Assembly (NCBI GenBank): GCA_907164885.2
Contig: OU015496.1
Location: forward strand, 107,243,822-107,307,821
Direction of reading: 5' to 3'
Origin: Dolomedes plantarius
Lineage: Eukaryota > Arthropoda > Arachnida > Araneae > Dolomedidae
Length of the DNA stretch: 64,000 nucleotides
Shown here one piece after another: positions 22,845-34,429 of this stretch. The position numbers and the translations under genes are program-made. The notes beneath the pieces were generated by a model. The model did no database searches, was not told where the DNA came from, and saw nothing but the letters and a program-made list of their open reading frames with translations. How positions within the stretch are numbered: position 1 is the first letter of the stretch; each line of letters starts with the position of its first letter.

Positions 22845-24362
22845 CACTCATGTCCATAAATTAAGGATAATTCAGAATCACGCGGAAATCGAACTCTAAA
22901 GTAAAAATTTCACCTGTAGGATTATCACACACATCTTCAAGAATAATAAGCAAATTACAGGAAGCCACCAGACGCCGCCGATAGTACGTCACAATGATGA
23001 GAGTGTAAGAGAGGGGTAAATAAGGAATGGTAGCAAAGAAGTAAAATTGCTCACAAACGTTCTGTAAGCCGCTCAGTGCCATAACCGAATAGTTATGACA
23101 GAGAGGACGCATGTGGATGATTTTTTACAGGGTAGAATTATCGACCGCCTGGAATATGGGCGTACTCAGATGGAAGTATCCGATGAACTTGGAATTGTCC
23201 AAAGTGTCATATCTAGGATTTGGCAACGATCCCAAGATGTTGAAAATGTTAGTAGAAGATGGAAATGTAACGACAGTACAGGTCGCCATCGAGTTACAAC
23301 GCCGAATGAAGACCGGTATTTGGCAATAACTGCCAAAAGAAGCAGACGGAGCACAGCATCCGACCTGTCTCGTCAGCTATCTGCAGCCACGGGTACCAAC
23401 ATTTCAAGGCAAACCATGTACAGACGTTTGGGAAATATTGATCTATATGCTCGCAGGCCTGTCAGATGTGTTCCGCTCACGACAACTCACTGTCGGCAGC
23501 GATTAGCCTGGAGTAGAGAACATGCAATGAGGACATCGTCACAGTGGGCTTGTGTGATGTTTTCCGACGAGTCCAGGTTTAGCTTGCAGTCTGATTCACG
23601 TCGGACTTTCATATGGAGAACGCCAGGTACCCATTACTACCAAGACAACCTCATTGACCGACACCGTTACGATGGTGCAGGATTGCTCGTTTGGGGTGGA
23701 ATTATACTGGGCTACAGAACATATCTGCATGTTCAAATCGGAATCATGAACGGTCACATTTATCGGGACATCCTTCTGGAACAACATGTACGTTTATTTA
23801 GAAGTGCCATGGGCGCAGAATTTGTGTTTATGGATGACAACGCCCGTCCTCACCGAGCAAACATTGGAAACAAATGCCTTCAATCTGAGGATACCACCCG
23901 CATGGAATGAACAGCATTCTCACCTGACTTGAATCCGATAGAGCATGTGTGGGACATGCTTGGCCGACCATTTGAAGTACGTCAACCACCTCCTACATGT
24001 GTACCGGAACTTGGGAGAGCATTTCTTGCTAAATGGAGTAATCTTCCACAAGATCAGCTCGATAATTTTATACTCAGCATGCCTAGGCGTTGTATGGACT
24101 GTATTTCATCACATGGGAGACATACAATGTTTTAACCATCATACCAACCATGTAATATTAAGTTTTTGCAAAGGAGATATTTTTTACAATTGTTCCAGGG
24201 AGCAAAAATTGTAGTTTATATGAATGGTATCATACATACACCATCTTGTTTGTTCTTTATATTTTGTTTAATAAATGGGCTTTATGAATAAGTCAAATTT
24301 GTTTTGTTTCTGAGCCTTTATTTGCCGGAGCTGGCATTATCCTTAATTTATGGACATGAGTG
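22845..24362 (+). mobile_element. Full-length Tc1 element (1518 bp)
   Basis: It starts CACTCATGTCCATAAATTAA and ends with the exact complement. TA is duplicated at 22843-22844 and 24363-24364. The length, TA target, terminal repeat of roughly 28 bp and one central transposase gene match a complete Tc1-family transposon. It is the best-preserved Tc1 here, and its only visible coding lesion is one nonsense codon. Confidence 0.93.
23095..24135 (+). pseudogene. Tc1 transposase (DD34E), one in-frame stop
   Basis: The frame runs 346 codons from ATG 23095 to the stop ending at 24135, interrupted only by TGA at codon 272 (23908-23910), where the family normally has a Trp just before the SPDLNPIE block. 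The N-terminus (about residues 8-50 and 75-115) fits the two helix-turn-helix units of Tc1 proteins, with 'GRHRVTT' as the GRPR-like linker. Catalytic residues are Asp158 (MFSDESRF), Asp248 (FMDDNARPH) and Glu283 (SPDLNPIE), which is 34 residues after Asp248, hence DD34E. The C-terminus 'MPRRCMDCISSHG' is typical. The protein would bind the terminal repeats and catalyse cut-and-paste transposition. The stop removes the catalytic Glu unless read through, so this copy should be inactive. Confidence 0.92.
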
Positions 24363-24364
24363 TA

Positions 24365-24699
24365 CTTTGAAGGGTGTATGATGAGTGTACTTCACAGATA
24401 TCCTATACATGTTTGAGAGTTTTATTTTGCACATCATTAAAGGCGTGTAATATTTTGTTAATGGATTTCGAAATTTTAGTCGTAACTGTAAGATAAACAA
24501 TATGAAGTGAAAGAAAGTTTTGATAACTCGCAATTACCTTTAGAAAAGCATTTTAAACGATTACAAAATGCGCGAGTTTGTTACGAAGGGAGGACAAATC
24601 TTTTCACAGATATTTTAAACACGATAGCAAAGTATATTAATAAATCATATTTTTTGAGAATCACAATGAAATCCATTCCGTCATTGTTTATTCCAGTAG
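24365..24699. other. Unassigned interval
   Basis: Short AT-rich spacer. The 65-codon frame at 24507 has no known motif. Confidence 0.4.
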
Positions 24700-26209
24700 A
24701 CTAAAATGAAGGGTACATTCGAGGAGCGGCTTGTGAATCGGGCAACTTCATTCCTCTCGCTCTGTTTGACATTTTGATTACGTTACGATGCTCAACAGGT
24801 AAAAAAATGACTAATGAGATTTCAGGTAAGCACTTAATTTTTGCAGTTTCAGTGCCCCTCTTAGCGGCATTCCTCGCGTAATTGGATACTTCAGTTTGGG
24901 GGATAAACCTCTCTGATTTTACGGATCGCTTCCTTCTTGCTTAATGGATTGAATTATTTGAAAGAAGGATGTAGAAAACAGAATATACTTCACATAAGCA
25001 CACAAATTGTTAATTTTGTTCTCAAATCTTTTAAGGTCTATGAATTTTAAAGATTTTCCCTTTAAGGATATAGCCGGTTCATGACCGTGTCTAATTGGAA
25101 CCCCAAGCGGTATTAAAAAACTGTTTCATATTATGAGATACCTATAAATGAGGAAAATGTGATAACCATTAATTTTTTGGGGCCGTAAAGAAAATTGTAT
25201 TAAAAATAAAATAAATGAATATAAAGTTACAGTTTAACGATTTTTTTTTGTGAATGCCTTTATATCTATTGAATGAAAAATAAGATGTTTTAAATGTACA
25301 GTCTGCAGTTGCAATAATACAGAATGGTAACTAAAATTGAAATTTAACTTACTGCTATAATTTTATTAACCTTATTTTTTAATCAATATTTCCCTAATTA
25401 GTCCATAAATACAACTCTTCATTGTGTGTAGCTTGAGTTAAGTACGTGTTCTCATAACATTAGCCCCCCAAAAAAAATTCTGTTACTTTGATGAAAACAG
25501 CTAACCTTTTTGTTTTCGAGGGTGCTGAACACGAAAAAGGTCTTGGAAATGCGAGTTTAGCTGTAGTTCAGGGGAGCCAGGAAAACTCACAATATTACTG
25601 TTTGTGTTATTTGACTTTATAAACTTTACAGTGTGTTGTAAGCTTAAGAATTGAATGCTCGTTTCAGAATTTCGTTTCACGGATCCCCTTAAAACTTACT
25701 GATATTTTGTACTACAAAAAAAAGTAGAAACATTGACTATGAATTATTAATTTCCTTTGACTGCTGTATTATTTGGTAAGATAAAGAAAAATTAAATTTT
25801 ACATAGAAATTTTGTATACGGTATGCATTCCAAAATGGTTACTGTTTCCCTTTTCAAACAACTAATGAACATTTTTGCCAGTCCCTCGACACGTGAAAAA
25901 TCCGGGTCCTATTATGATGATGATTTCTGTACGAGTCGTGCCATATTTTTTGCTTATTATACGCATTGTGGGCGATGGAAAAATCAGAATATCTTTTAAA
26001 TATGCATCTTCGGAGGAACATTTGTAAAAACTTCACTCCTCGCGGGAGTAATCAGAAAACACTTTAACACCTAATGCATTCCGCACCTTATAAATTATTT
26101 GTCTCCCTGACATACTTTCTGCGTCTCCGAGATAACGTTCCGCTCCAGTAAAACTTTAGTTGGCACTTTTGTTAAATATCCTCTCTGGGGGACAATTTAG
26201 AGATTTCAT

Positions 26210-26485
26210 TTGGAACAAAGTGAATTTAAGTGCGTTTCAGTGAAACGCGGAATGTCTTTGAACAAAAGGAGAAAAAAAAGGCAAAAGAAAGCGTGTTATT
26301 CAATGAAACTTCAGGTGTTATTGCTTTGTGTGTGGTTGGTAATAAATACTGAGGATTTATGTCCCCAAACCCACTGCCTTTCGACCAGAGGCTTCCGGGT
26401 GGGAAATGTTACCTTTCTTCAATTACACGTATATTTAATGGGTTTTATCCTCAAATGTATATTTCAGTTGATACTGCTTTTATAA
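26210..26485 (+). other. R1-internal open frame (91 codons), function unknown
   Basis: The predicted peptide starts 'MEQSEFKCVS', has a basic stretch 'KRRKKRQKK' at about residues 19-28, then a hydrophobic run around 'LLLCVWLVI' and 'INTEDLCPQTHC'. Copy E encodes a closely similar 84-residue frame with the same start and the same Cys positions in the middle, diverging in the last 20 residues. Because the flanking non-coding DNA is also conserved between copies, similarity alone does not show selection. I do not recognise the family and consider it at most a candidate. Confidence 0.25.
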
Positions 26486-26748
26486 CCAATTTGTAATTTC
26501 ATTTAAAATATTAGGTTAAAAAATTAAGACATTTTAATTTTTGATGAACCCATCGAACACTTCGTCACTGTGTTTCCATAATTTTTTAATTGTGTGCATA
26601 AGAGAGGTTTAAAATAATTTGCCTGCAGGATTCATAAGAGATAATATGCATAAGATTTTTAATCACTGCAACGGACCAAAAATTCATTGCTTTCAGAGAA
26701 GATTTTTCTTTGGAGAAATATATTTAGAGTCTTAACTCTAAATCAAAT

Positions 26749-27003
26749 CGTCACCTGAATGCAAGAACTAGGTAACTCCAAAACAATTATTTTTCAGATA
26801 TCTGGCTATTTATAGATAAATTACATATGAATTGAATGCAGTAACTAGACAACTCACTTTACTGCTAACCTAATGCCATCTGTTGGCAAGGGTAATAATT
26901 AGACAAATAGAACGACGAGCATTATCTCACTGGAAGAAGTAGACATTTGAGATCTTCAAGAACTTGAAGAATCGAGTTACCTAGTTCTTGCAATCAGGTG
27001 ACG
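26749..27003. mobile_element. 255-bp MITE inserted in R1
   Basis: The left arm CGTCACCTGAATGCAAGAAC is matched by the complement of the right arm (about 28 bp, one or two mismatches). AAAT occurs on both sides (26745-26748 and 27004-27007). The homologous R1 copy E reads straight through with a single 'caaatatcc', so it supplies the empty site. The superfamily is undetermined. A 4-bp duplication that is not TTAA is unusual. Confidence 0.85.
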
Positions 27004-27104
27004 AAATATCCCCACGGCTGTTTAATAAACACAAAACAAAAAGAATGCCTTACAAAATTTCCTAAATATGTTTTGAAAGTAATTTCAATTATGTCCATTT
27101 AAAG

Positions 27105-27788
27105 CAGGGGTTCCCAACCTTTTTCCTTCATCGAACCTTCACATTTTTCTCTATAATATACAGCATACAACATAATTATAATACTAATAATTGCACAAAA
27201 CACTTATAGATAACAATTTGACTAAGAATATGAACAAAAAATTTTTTTTAAAAGTGGTTAATAGGTTTAAGTTTTATTATTTTTGTACTATTTTCATTTT
27301 TAATTTCGCAAATATAAACAAGATTTCAGAAACCCATATTGTAATTACATAAACAAGATTTCAGTGTATAAACAAGTGTATAAACAAGATTTCAGAAACC
27401 CATATTGTAATTACATAAACATCGCCAATAGAAAAACGAAACTGCTTCTGATTGGTTACATCGGGAGGACCCATTTGCTGTTTAAGGTCCAGTGTATTTC
27501 CCCAGTTCTGCCTGGTGTTGGTACACAAATAAAAGCTGACGGCGGCATTCGAGGCATATGCAAAAGCGTCATGACATTCGACTTCAGATGCGTGGATCAC
27601 TCCGCCCTATGCAAATCTGTATTTATACATATTAAAACGGATATTATTATCTAATAATTATATTCCTAAAAATTGAATTAAATTTTAAAACCGAAAAAAT
27701 TATCATAGAACCCCTGAAATACTATAGACATTTTTTTAACTTCCGTCGACCCCCAAGAGGTCCACCTGGACCCCGTTGGGAATCCCTG
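27105..27788. mobile_element. Non-autonomous hAT element 3 (684 bp)
   Basis: It begins CAGGGGTTCCCAACC and ends GGTTGGGAATCCCTG-like (GTTGGGAATCCCTG). It is flanked by an exact 8-bp duplication ATTTAAAG at 27097-27104 and 27789-27796. CAGGGGTTCCCAACC is a Charlie-type hAT terminus. Inside, a segment of about 35 bp ('aaacaagatttcagaaaccc') is duplicated at 27316 and 27382. No transposase was recognised. Confidence 0.9.
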
Positions 27789-27796
27789 ATTTAAAG

Positions 27797-29090
27797 CATA
27801 GAAAAACGAAACTGGAGGTAAACAAACTTAAACTAATGATGGACAATAATAACACGTATTGTACAACGTTTTGAAGTTGTTCCTGGAAATATAATCATTG
27901 CTGAAACATACGGTTTATGATATTTTGCAGTAAAATCTCTACAGAAAACTTTTACAAAAAAATATAAAGATGTGTTATCCTTTATTGAAAATTTTTGGTT
28001 CTAGAATATGCATAGACACGTAATGATGGAATAGAAACAGAGGTGTGAAGCAAACCGAGAAAATGCGAAAAATTAGTGACATTACAGCTGGATAAGCTCA
28101 GAGAATACCGTAGATAAATCTTGAATCAGGTAATGTAATTTTCGAAGAAACATGAGATTTGCTTCCTTTCAATACAAAAGGGTTAGAGTATAAAAATTGG
28201 CCGTTTACAGAATTTTGTACCTCGAACTACTTTAGAAGCAATATATTAATAAAGTTCGAAGCACATTTTCAGAATCCAAATATATTTTCTTGGTGTTTCT
28301 GAATGCATCGGATATCAACGGATCGCGATTGAGACTACAGCGAGAGACAGGAAGTTATTTCATTAGCGACATGATTTGATTATGAATTTCGAGTTAAGAA
28401 TAATATGGCATATTACGAGTTTCACTAATATAATGATTTCTGTTGAAGCAATGATGTTTTGACTTTCGAATGAAAGATTTTCTAATGAAAGCGTAATTGA
28501 ATAACGCAAATGTGAACGTTTTCAATATATAATTATAAAGACATCCAGACAATTAGCTTTACATTTGCGATAGTGTTGTCGTAGTTAATAATTCTGAAGA
28601 GGCCATCACATGATATCTCTCGACGTTTATACTTTATGGAAATTATGAGTGTCATAGAACTTTGGAAAGATAATGCGTTAATATTACATAAAAACATAAA
28701 TTTACCTTCAATACCTGTTTTTTTTTTCTTTAGAATAGTGTGCAGATACCTTTTCCAAATGTTTTCGAAAGTGCTTATAGTTGGAGTGTTTAAATTTTCT
28801 TCATTTCATCGCTACTCTCCTCCTTCCAAATTATAACACAAAGAAAGTTAAAATTCATTCTTTTCAAAAAGAAACTGGAAGGCTTTCATTTTTTACTACT
28901 GTTTTTGCTATAAACTAATTCAGTTTGTTTTTTCGCATTCACTATTAAATTTGAAAGTCGTAAACTTAACCAAACATCAATAAACTTTGCTACGATAGAC
29001 AAGCGAATGCAGCTTAGAGCTCTGTTTTGTTTTCTTTCGTTTCGGGATCTCGGAATTCAGAAAAACAAAATTCTTGCCAACAGCTCGTAG
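27797..29090. other. Unassigned interval
   Basis: AT-rich with no recognised gene, repeat boundary or RNA. Confidence 0.4.
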
Positions 29091-29098
29091 ATTATTAG

Positions 29099-29201
29099 CA
29101 TAGGCGTAGCGTCTAGGGGAGGGGGGTACGTACCCCCCCCCCAACTTAACTGGAAATAAATTAAAAAGTTAATAGAAGTTCAGTTAAAATCGGAAAATAG
29201 T

Positions 29202-29261
<60 letters not shown>

Positions 29262-29548
29262 ATATATATTATTATTTTACTATACAATCATTCCTCCTGA
29301 TACGATTGACTGCATAGTGAAAGGAAAATGTGTTAACGATATTTTGAAATATCGTTTATATTTAAATATCGTCAATATTTTGAACTATCGATATTTTTGT
29401 GCCAATATATTATTGATATCGATATTAATAGCCGATATTATCATTGATTCTCATATCGATATTTTGCTTTCAATATCCCATCCCTAATTCGTGCCCCCCC
29501 CCCAAAAAAAAAAAAAAAAAAAGAAAAAAGAAGCACGCTACGCCTATG
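29099..29548. mobile_element. Non-autonomous hAT element 4 (450 bp)
   Basis: The ends CATAGGCGTAGCGT and complement are flanked by ATTATTAG (29091-29098) and ATTATCAG (29549-29556), an 8-bp duplication with one difference. Poly-C/poly-A runs lie near both ends, as in hAT element 2. The interior carries a (TA)n/(TG)n microsatellite (29204-29269) and about 145 bp rich in 'atatcgat' words that can pair with one another. Confidence 0.75.
29204..29269. repeat. (TA)n(TG)n microsatellite
   Basis: Simple dinucleotide repeat within hAT element 4. Confidence 0.95.
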
Positions 29549-29556
29549 ATTATCAG

Positions 29557-30399
29557 TAATACTGGGATTTCATTTTCTCACAAATCGTTGAAAGTGGGAA
29601 AAAAATAATTTCAATGTTGAATCAGCCATGATCTTCCTATCAAGATTACCCACGGAAAAGAAATTCTAATCAGAAAGAAGAGGGAGTAAAAAAAGATATG
29701 ATTTTTTTAAATTATGTAATTAAGGATCGAAAGTAACAGATACAATGCATGGTGTTTGAGATATATTGTTAGGAAATGAGTAACCGGGACGGTCAACAAT
29801 TACCTGACGGTCAATAATCACGGCAACATAAAGAAGTCGACAAGGGTACAGCCGGCTCTCCCAGAGAGGCCTTTGGCTCGGAGAAACAAAACAACTAGTG
29901 GACTTGATAGATTCCCTCCCGGGAGAGCACACAATAAGCAGCGAAGAAGACGTCTTCAAATTTATTTTCAGAGGATCCACGAGAACCAACTAAGGAAGGT
30001 AACTACTACAGCAAGGGTAAGAGGGGAAGACGTCTCCGGATTCAGCGTAAGCAACGAATTCGCCAACTTCTCTTAGTTGGGGGGTTCTCTATTATTCAGT
30101 CCCCAGCTTAGAATCTTAGTTTGAGCTCATCGACAAAATTTTGGTTTTTCTTATTCTACCTGGTCTAGAACGTTATATTTGCAGTTAGGATTCTCCGACG
30201 GCGGAAAGGGCTCTGCCCCTACCAAAGCGGACATGGTAGGCTTAACTTGTTAGGACCTGCTATGATGAGTGAAGTGGCACGTACTTGTGTGATTATCGTA
30301 CGGGTTTATCTTGTCGTCTGCAACCTGGCACGGCTTGTTTTCATTTAAGTTATTTTTGTTTATTTTATTAGTCGCCCCCTTAACTTTACCTCAGGTTTA
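29557..30399. other. Unassigned, mildly GC-rich interval
   Basis: 29760-30320 is compositionally richer in G and C than its surroundings and may be part of a retroelement or of the Merlin element that follows. I recognise no protein in any frame. Confidence 0.35.
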
Positions 30400-30883
30400 A
30401 TGATGAGAATTTTTTTCCGCAGGACAATAGCGATAGCCCAAAGGAATTTTGAGCACGCCACTTCATGGGGGAACCTACGCAGGGTTGGGCCACGTTTTGC
30501 GTCGATGACGTATGTGAGTACACGACGATCCCACCCAATCGTATTATTTTCATACACACGTATTTCTACACACACATCTCTACAAAAACTCATCAATCTG
30601 CGACACATTTCTGTGATACACCGATCTCAAAAGATATGAAACCCCTTGTTCCCTTTCAAACCCGCAAACTCGTCACGCATAACTTACTCTCTTCAAACCA
30701 GGTATTCTTACTCACAGACATTCGCACACGGTGCTCATTCATTCCGCTCTTTCGACACTCCCAGAATACATCCATCATTTGGTTATTTTTTTCGCCCACC
30801 AAATACATCTCATCCTTGCACACCGAACATTCAACCCTATTCGCAATCATACCCATTACCATCCACCACTGTAATACAAACAT
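30400..30883 (-). pseudogene. Merlin (IS1016/ISXO2-like) transposase relic
   Basis: The minus strand encodes 'CSVCKDEMYLV' then 'DVFWECRKS', 'HRVRMSVSKNTWFEESKL', the N-terminal zinc-binding and lead-in region of ISXO2/Merlin transposases (CxxC...W.CR...S.R..SWFE.S.L). After a stop it continues 'SFEIGVSQKCVAD' and, in another frame, 'SFCRDVCVEI.....NNTIG.....YVIDAKRG'. This corresponds to the segment around the first catalytic residue (usual text EIDEAKFG). The Glu/Asp pattern is damaged and the catalytic core beyond it is missing. No terminal repeats could be fixed. The assignment is by recalled motif pattern, so fairly but not fully secure. Confidence 0.65.
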
Positions 30884-30939
30884 TTTCCCTTTTCGTTGTC
30901 AATCCTAAAAAAAACCTACATAATACTTTTCTGCCATGA

Positions 30940-31967
30940 TTCAGATCGCCCGAGAGCAGTTCTCTCAATGAAAACTCTAAAGAAAGGATGAAAGATCAGG
31001 AATGCCTTAATCCATCGAATGAAAACTTAAAAGAAATTTAAAAAAAGAGCAGGGATTACGTTTTCACAGTTCAAAAAAATACGAGACATTAAAAGTAACG
31101 AAAAGCAATGAAGAAACAAGTTAGAAATATACCACAATTCCATTGATAACCCCCCCCCCAAAAAAAAAAATAGGTTGCAAATAAGTTTGCCATAATAAAA
31201 TCGTTATCGAACAACATAATCACAAAATTTTCCGTATGCCTGATAATTCACTTTAACCTAGATTTTCTTTTCATGTTCATAAGTCCATACCTTATGTTCA
31301 AAGAGACATAAACTGAAAAATATCGCTTAGAGTTCAAAAATATTAATTTCCTGCCTCACGTCTCATATAAAAAATTGTTGAACTGAATAAACGTTCTCTA
31401 TTCATTTTCCCTTTGATTCTTCTTTATGATTAATTTATATCATTTAAGTGAAGTGAATCGTGTATTTACACTCACAATAGGTAATTCTAAAAATAGTGTC
31501 TGTATATCTCTCTCAGTAAATTCAGACTTAAGTTTTAAATAAAAAAATTGAAAAATATAGAGGGATCAGTTAAAATATTTTGTTTTTACTCATTGATTTT
31601 ACTTTAATAAAATATCAGATGTACATAGTGTATAATATGTTTCTGTTTTCGAGAAGGTGACTCTTTCATGGCTGAGTTTGGAAAATATTTTCCGAAATAA
31701 AGACAGCCTCAACACGTCACGCGTGTTGGAAATTCTTTTGAAGCGTACTTCTCGTTTTATATACATTCTTATTTTCTTTGAACATTAATTTTTGACAGGA
31801 AATTAAAGATGCGCAATTTTGAAAGTGGGCTGTCATTCATTAAGAGAGGATTAAATTAATTTAAAAAATATGTCCAACAGATTTTTTATGTAGTATGGTG
31901 TTTTTTGTATGATGACTAGAAAATGATTTTAGTTAGATCAATTTGATTAATGGCATGAAGAGAGAGT
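30940..31967. other. Unassigned interval
   Basis: Poly-C/poly-A run at 31150-31170. Otherwise no recognisable gene or boundary. Confidence 0.4.
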
Positions 31968-31971
31968 TTAA

Positions 31972-32684
31972 AGGGATGGTGGACTTTCAAATTACCTGAA
32001 ATCGAAAAAAATTGGAATTTTTTTGGGGGTATATTAATATTTTAAAATTATGTATATATTGGAATAAAATGCATTTAAAATGTGTAATGAAACGTAAAAT
32101 GAAAACTTGGTGTCTTTAGAAAAGTAAATATTAAAAGTAGTTGAAAATATATCTTTTAAATGGCTTTTTATCAAAATGAGTAATTTCCAGATTTGCAAGT
32201 CCTTAAAATGCTCCTTGCGTCCCAATTTTTGAGGAAATTTTATAAAACTTATAATAAAGGCTCCTCTTATAGATTAAAATAAAGTTATGTATCCATTTCA
32301 GGTTTCGACATTATTAAGATTATCAAAGTTTAACTTAAAAGTTGAAAAGTACAAAAATTTCACAAAACTTCACGAGTACAAGCATAAAGATATTTCCTAA
32401 AAATTAATTATTCAACGAAAGCACAAAATAATACATAACCCTGTTCAAAATGTGTTTATAAGCATTATAAATGTAAAATTAAAGGGGGAAGTTGAGAATT
32501 GGATCGCAAGGAGCATTTTAAAACAAATAAAAAAAATTTCAATTTTTTAAATATTAAATTTTTTAAAAATATTTATAAAACTTTATGAGGTGTTTGATAT
32601 AGTTATGCTTTAATGAATATTTATGCAAAATTTCATATCTCTTAGGTAAAAATTTCAAAAGGCTTTTTAACGTTCACCATCCCT
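31972..32684. mobile_element. TTAA-flanked foldback element, copy 3 (713 bp)
   Basis: TTAA at 31968-31971 and 32685-32688 flanks AGGGATGGTGGAC and (complement) AGGGATGGTGAAC. The two halves are imperfect inverted copies: 'aaaatgctccttgcg' at about 32207 faces 'cgcaaggagcatttt' at about 32506. It is the same family as 4562-6402 and 9113-10207. No transposase. Confidence 0.8.
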
Positions 32685-32688
32685 TTAA

Positions 32689-33657
32689 AAGGTGGAGTTT
32701 CTATTAAGATGTGTACAGTATTTGTGTAAACAACTGCAATATCTATCGAAGATGCAAGAGTTAAAAAAATAATAAATCTCCCCTTTAAACAGTAATGTAA
32801 GATACAGTATTGCTAAACTATATTTCCATTAATCAAGTAGAGGCATCAATAAAAAAAAATTGAGGTGAATTGTATATTCTGTAGAACATTGGCTCGTTGG
32901 CTGCTCTTTCGGCATCTTGAAATTACCAAGCTACTAACCGAAACTCGAGGGAATGTTCCTATTTCATACCAGATGGTCATTTTTGGTGCCAAATAATATG
33001 GGAAAAGGACATGGGAATGTTATTTACTAAAAAAAATGTTTATATGATGGTATTATCTTTCGATTTGTAGAGGAAAGAGATGCAATCATTTGATTACTGT
33101 ATTAGGAACCTCAGTGTGCGTGTGAGATGATCATAGTATAAACCATTCTCTTTCCAGAGAATGGTGGTGGGTGTAGAAAGGGGGATAGCCAAGTAGTTTA
33201 TTGAATGTATATGTCGTTGGTGAATTTACTAATCAGGCTTATTGCAAAGAGCGCCGTCCTTTTCCAATGCGCCCGGCAAATTAGAAAATTATCCACAACT
33301 TTCAAATCAACCTGATATTTTTTTGGCTTATTGTAATAAGCCCCTACACCTTTAGGCTGGTTAGAAAATTAGCAATAGTTTCTCAAACAGGTAATAGTTT
33401 ATTAAAACTTGGTTTGTTAGATGTGACTTCCAGATTTCTGTCGCACAAAACCCTGATGATGTCCCAGAGAAATAAATATCTGTTCGTGAAGCTGTAGAAT
33501 GAATCAAAATTCGGAGGCCAAGGGTCGAGCACCTGCAAATGCTCAGTGTCAAAAATTCAGTGTCAAATAAATAGGTGCTTGTGTAAGAAGGCAAACTAAC
33601 TGTGTTCATCGAAGTGTCATAAAAATTCCTCATGTGGAACTATAATAAAAATGTATG
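32689..33657. other. Unassigned interval
   Basis: No gene or bounded repeat. 'ggcttattgcaa' (33238) and 'ggcttattgtaa' (33325) recur locally without clear structure. Confidence 0.4.
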
Positions 33658-34325
33658 ATGTGGTCTGATTTTACGGATCACTTCCTTCTTGCTTAATGGA
33701 TTGAATTATTAGAATGAAGGAAGTAGAAAACAGAATATAATGCACAGAAACACACAAATTGTTAATTTTGTTCTAAAATCTTTTAAGGTCTCTGAATTTT
33801 AAAGATTTTCTCTTTAAGGATACAGCCGATTCATGACCGTGTCTAATTGGACCCCCAAGCGGTATTATAAGAATGTTTCATACTATGAGATACCTATAAA
33901 TGTGGAAAATTTGATAACCATTAATTTTTAGGGGCACGTAAAGAAAATTATGTTAAAAATAAAATGAATGAACATAAAGTTACAGTTTAAATATTTTTAC
34001 ACTGAATACCTTTATATCTATTGAATGAAAAATAAGATTTTTTAAATGTACACCGTGCAGCCGCCATAATACAGAGTGGTACGTAAAAGATAACTTTAAC
34101 TTGCTGCTATAATTTTATTTACCTTATTTTTTAATCAATATTTCTCTAATTAGTTCATAAATACAACTCTTCATTGTCTGTTGCTTGAGTTACGTACGTG
34201 TTCTGATAACACTGACAAACAAAAATAATTTTTTTTCCTGTAACTTTGATGAAAACAGCTAATCTTTTTGTTTTCGAGAGCGCTGAACACGAAAATGATC
34301 CGGAAAATGCAAATTTAGCTTAGTT
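33658..34325. repeat. Dispersed repeat R1, copy B
   Basis: Matches 24910-25530 in the same orientation, beginning at 'tctgattttacggatc' and including 'cttccttcttgcttaatgga' and 'ttcatgaccgtgtctaattg'. No open frame. Confidence 0.85.
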
Positions 34326-34429
34326 TTTTTAGTTATTTCAACTTTTCAAAATTGCCCTTAAAAGCGTATGCATGTTATTTACCTTGTTGTTCTCCCTAAA
34401 AAAAAAGGTCAGTGAAGGCGCAATCGCTT

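Larger units (their letters stand above)
24700..27096. repeat. Dispersed repeat R1, copy A (longest)
   Basis: Segments of this block recur elsewhere in the window: 24800-24900 at 37238-37395 and 54525-54760, 24910-25530 at 33658-34325, and 25570-26740 plus 27008-27060 at 59199-60414 plus 63087-63170. The order is conserved, so this is one long (at least 2.3 kb) repeat sampled in pieces. Its superfamily is unrecognised. It is interrupted by a 255-bp MITE (26749-27003), with a hAT element just beyond. A frame at 26210-26485 is shared with copy E (59829-60083). Confidence 0.75.

Noticed and set aside
30465..30908. 147-codon plus-strand frame
   Set aside because: It is antisense to the Merlin transposase relic; the recognisable protein is on the minus strand.
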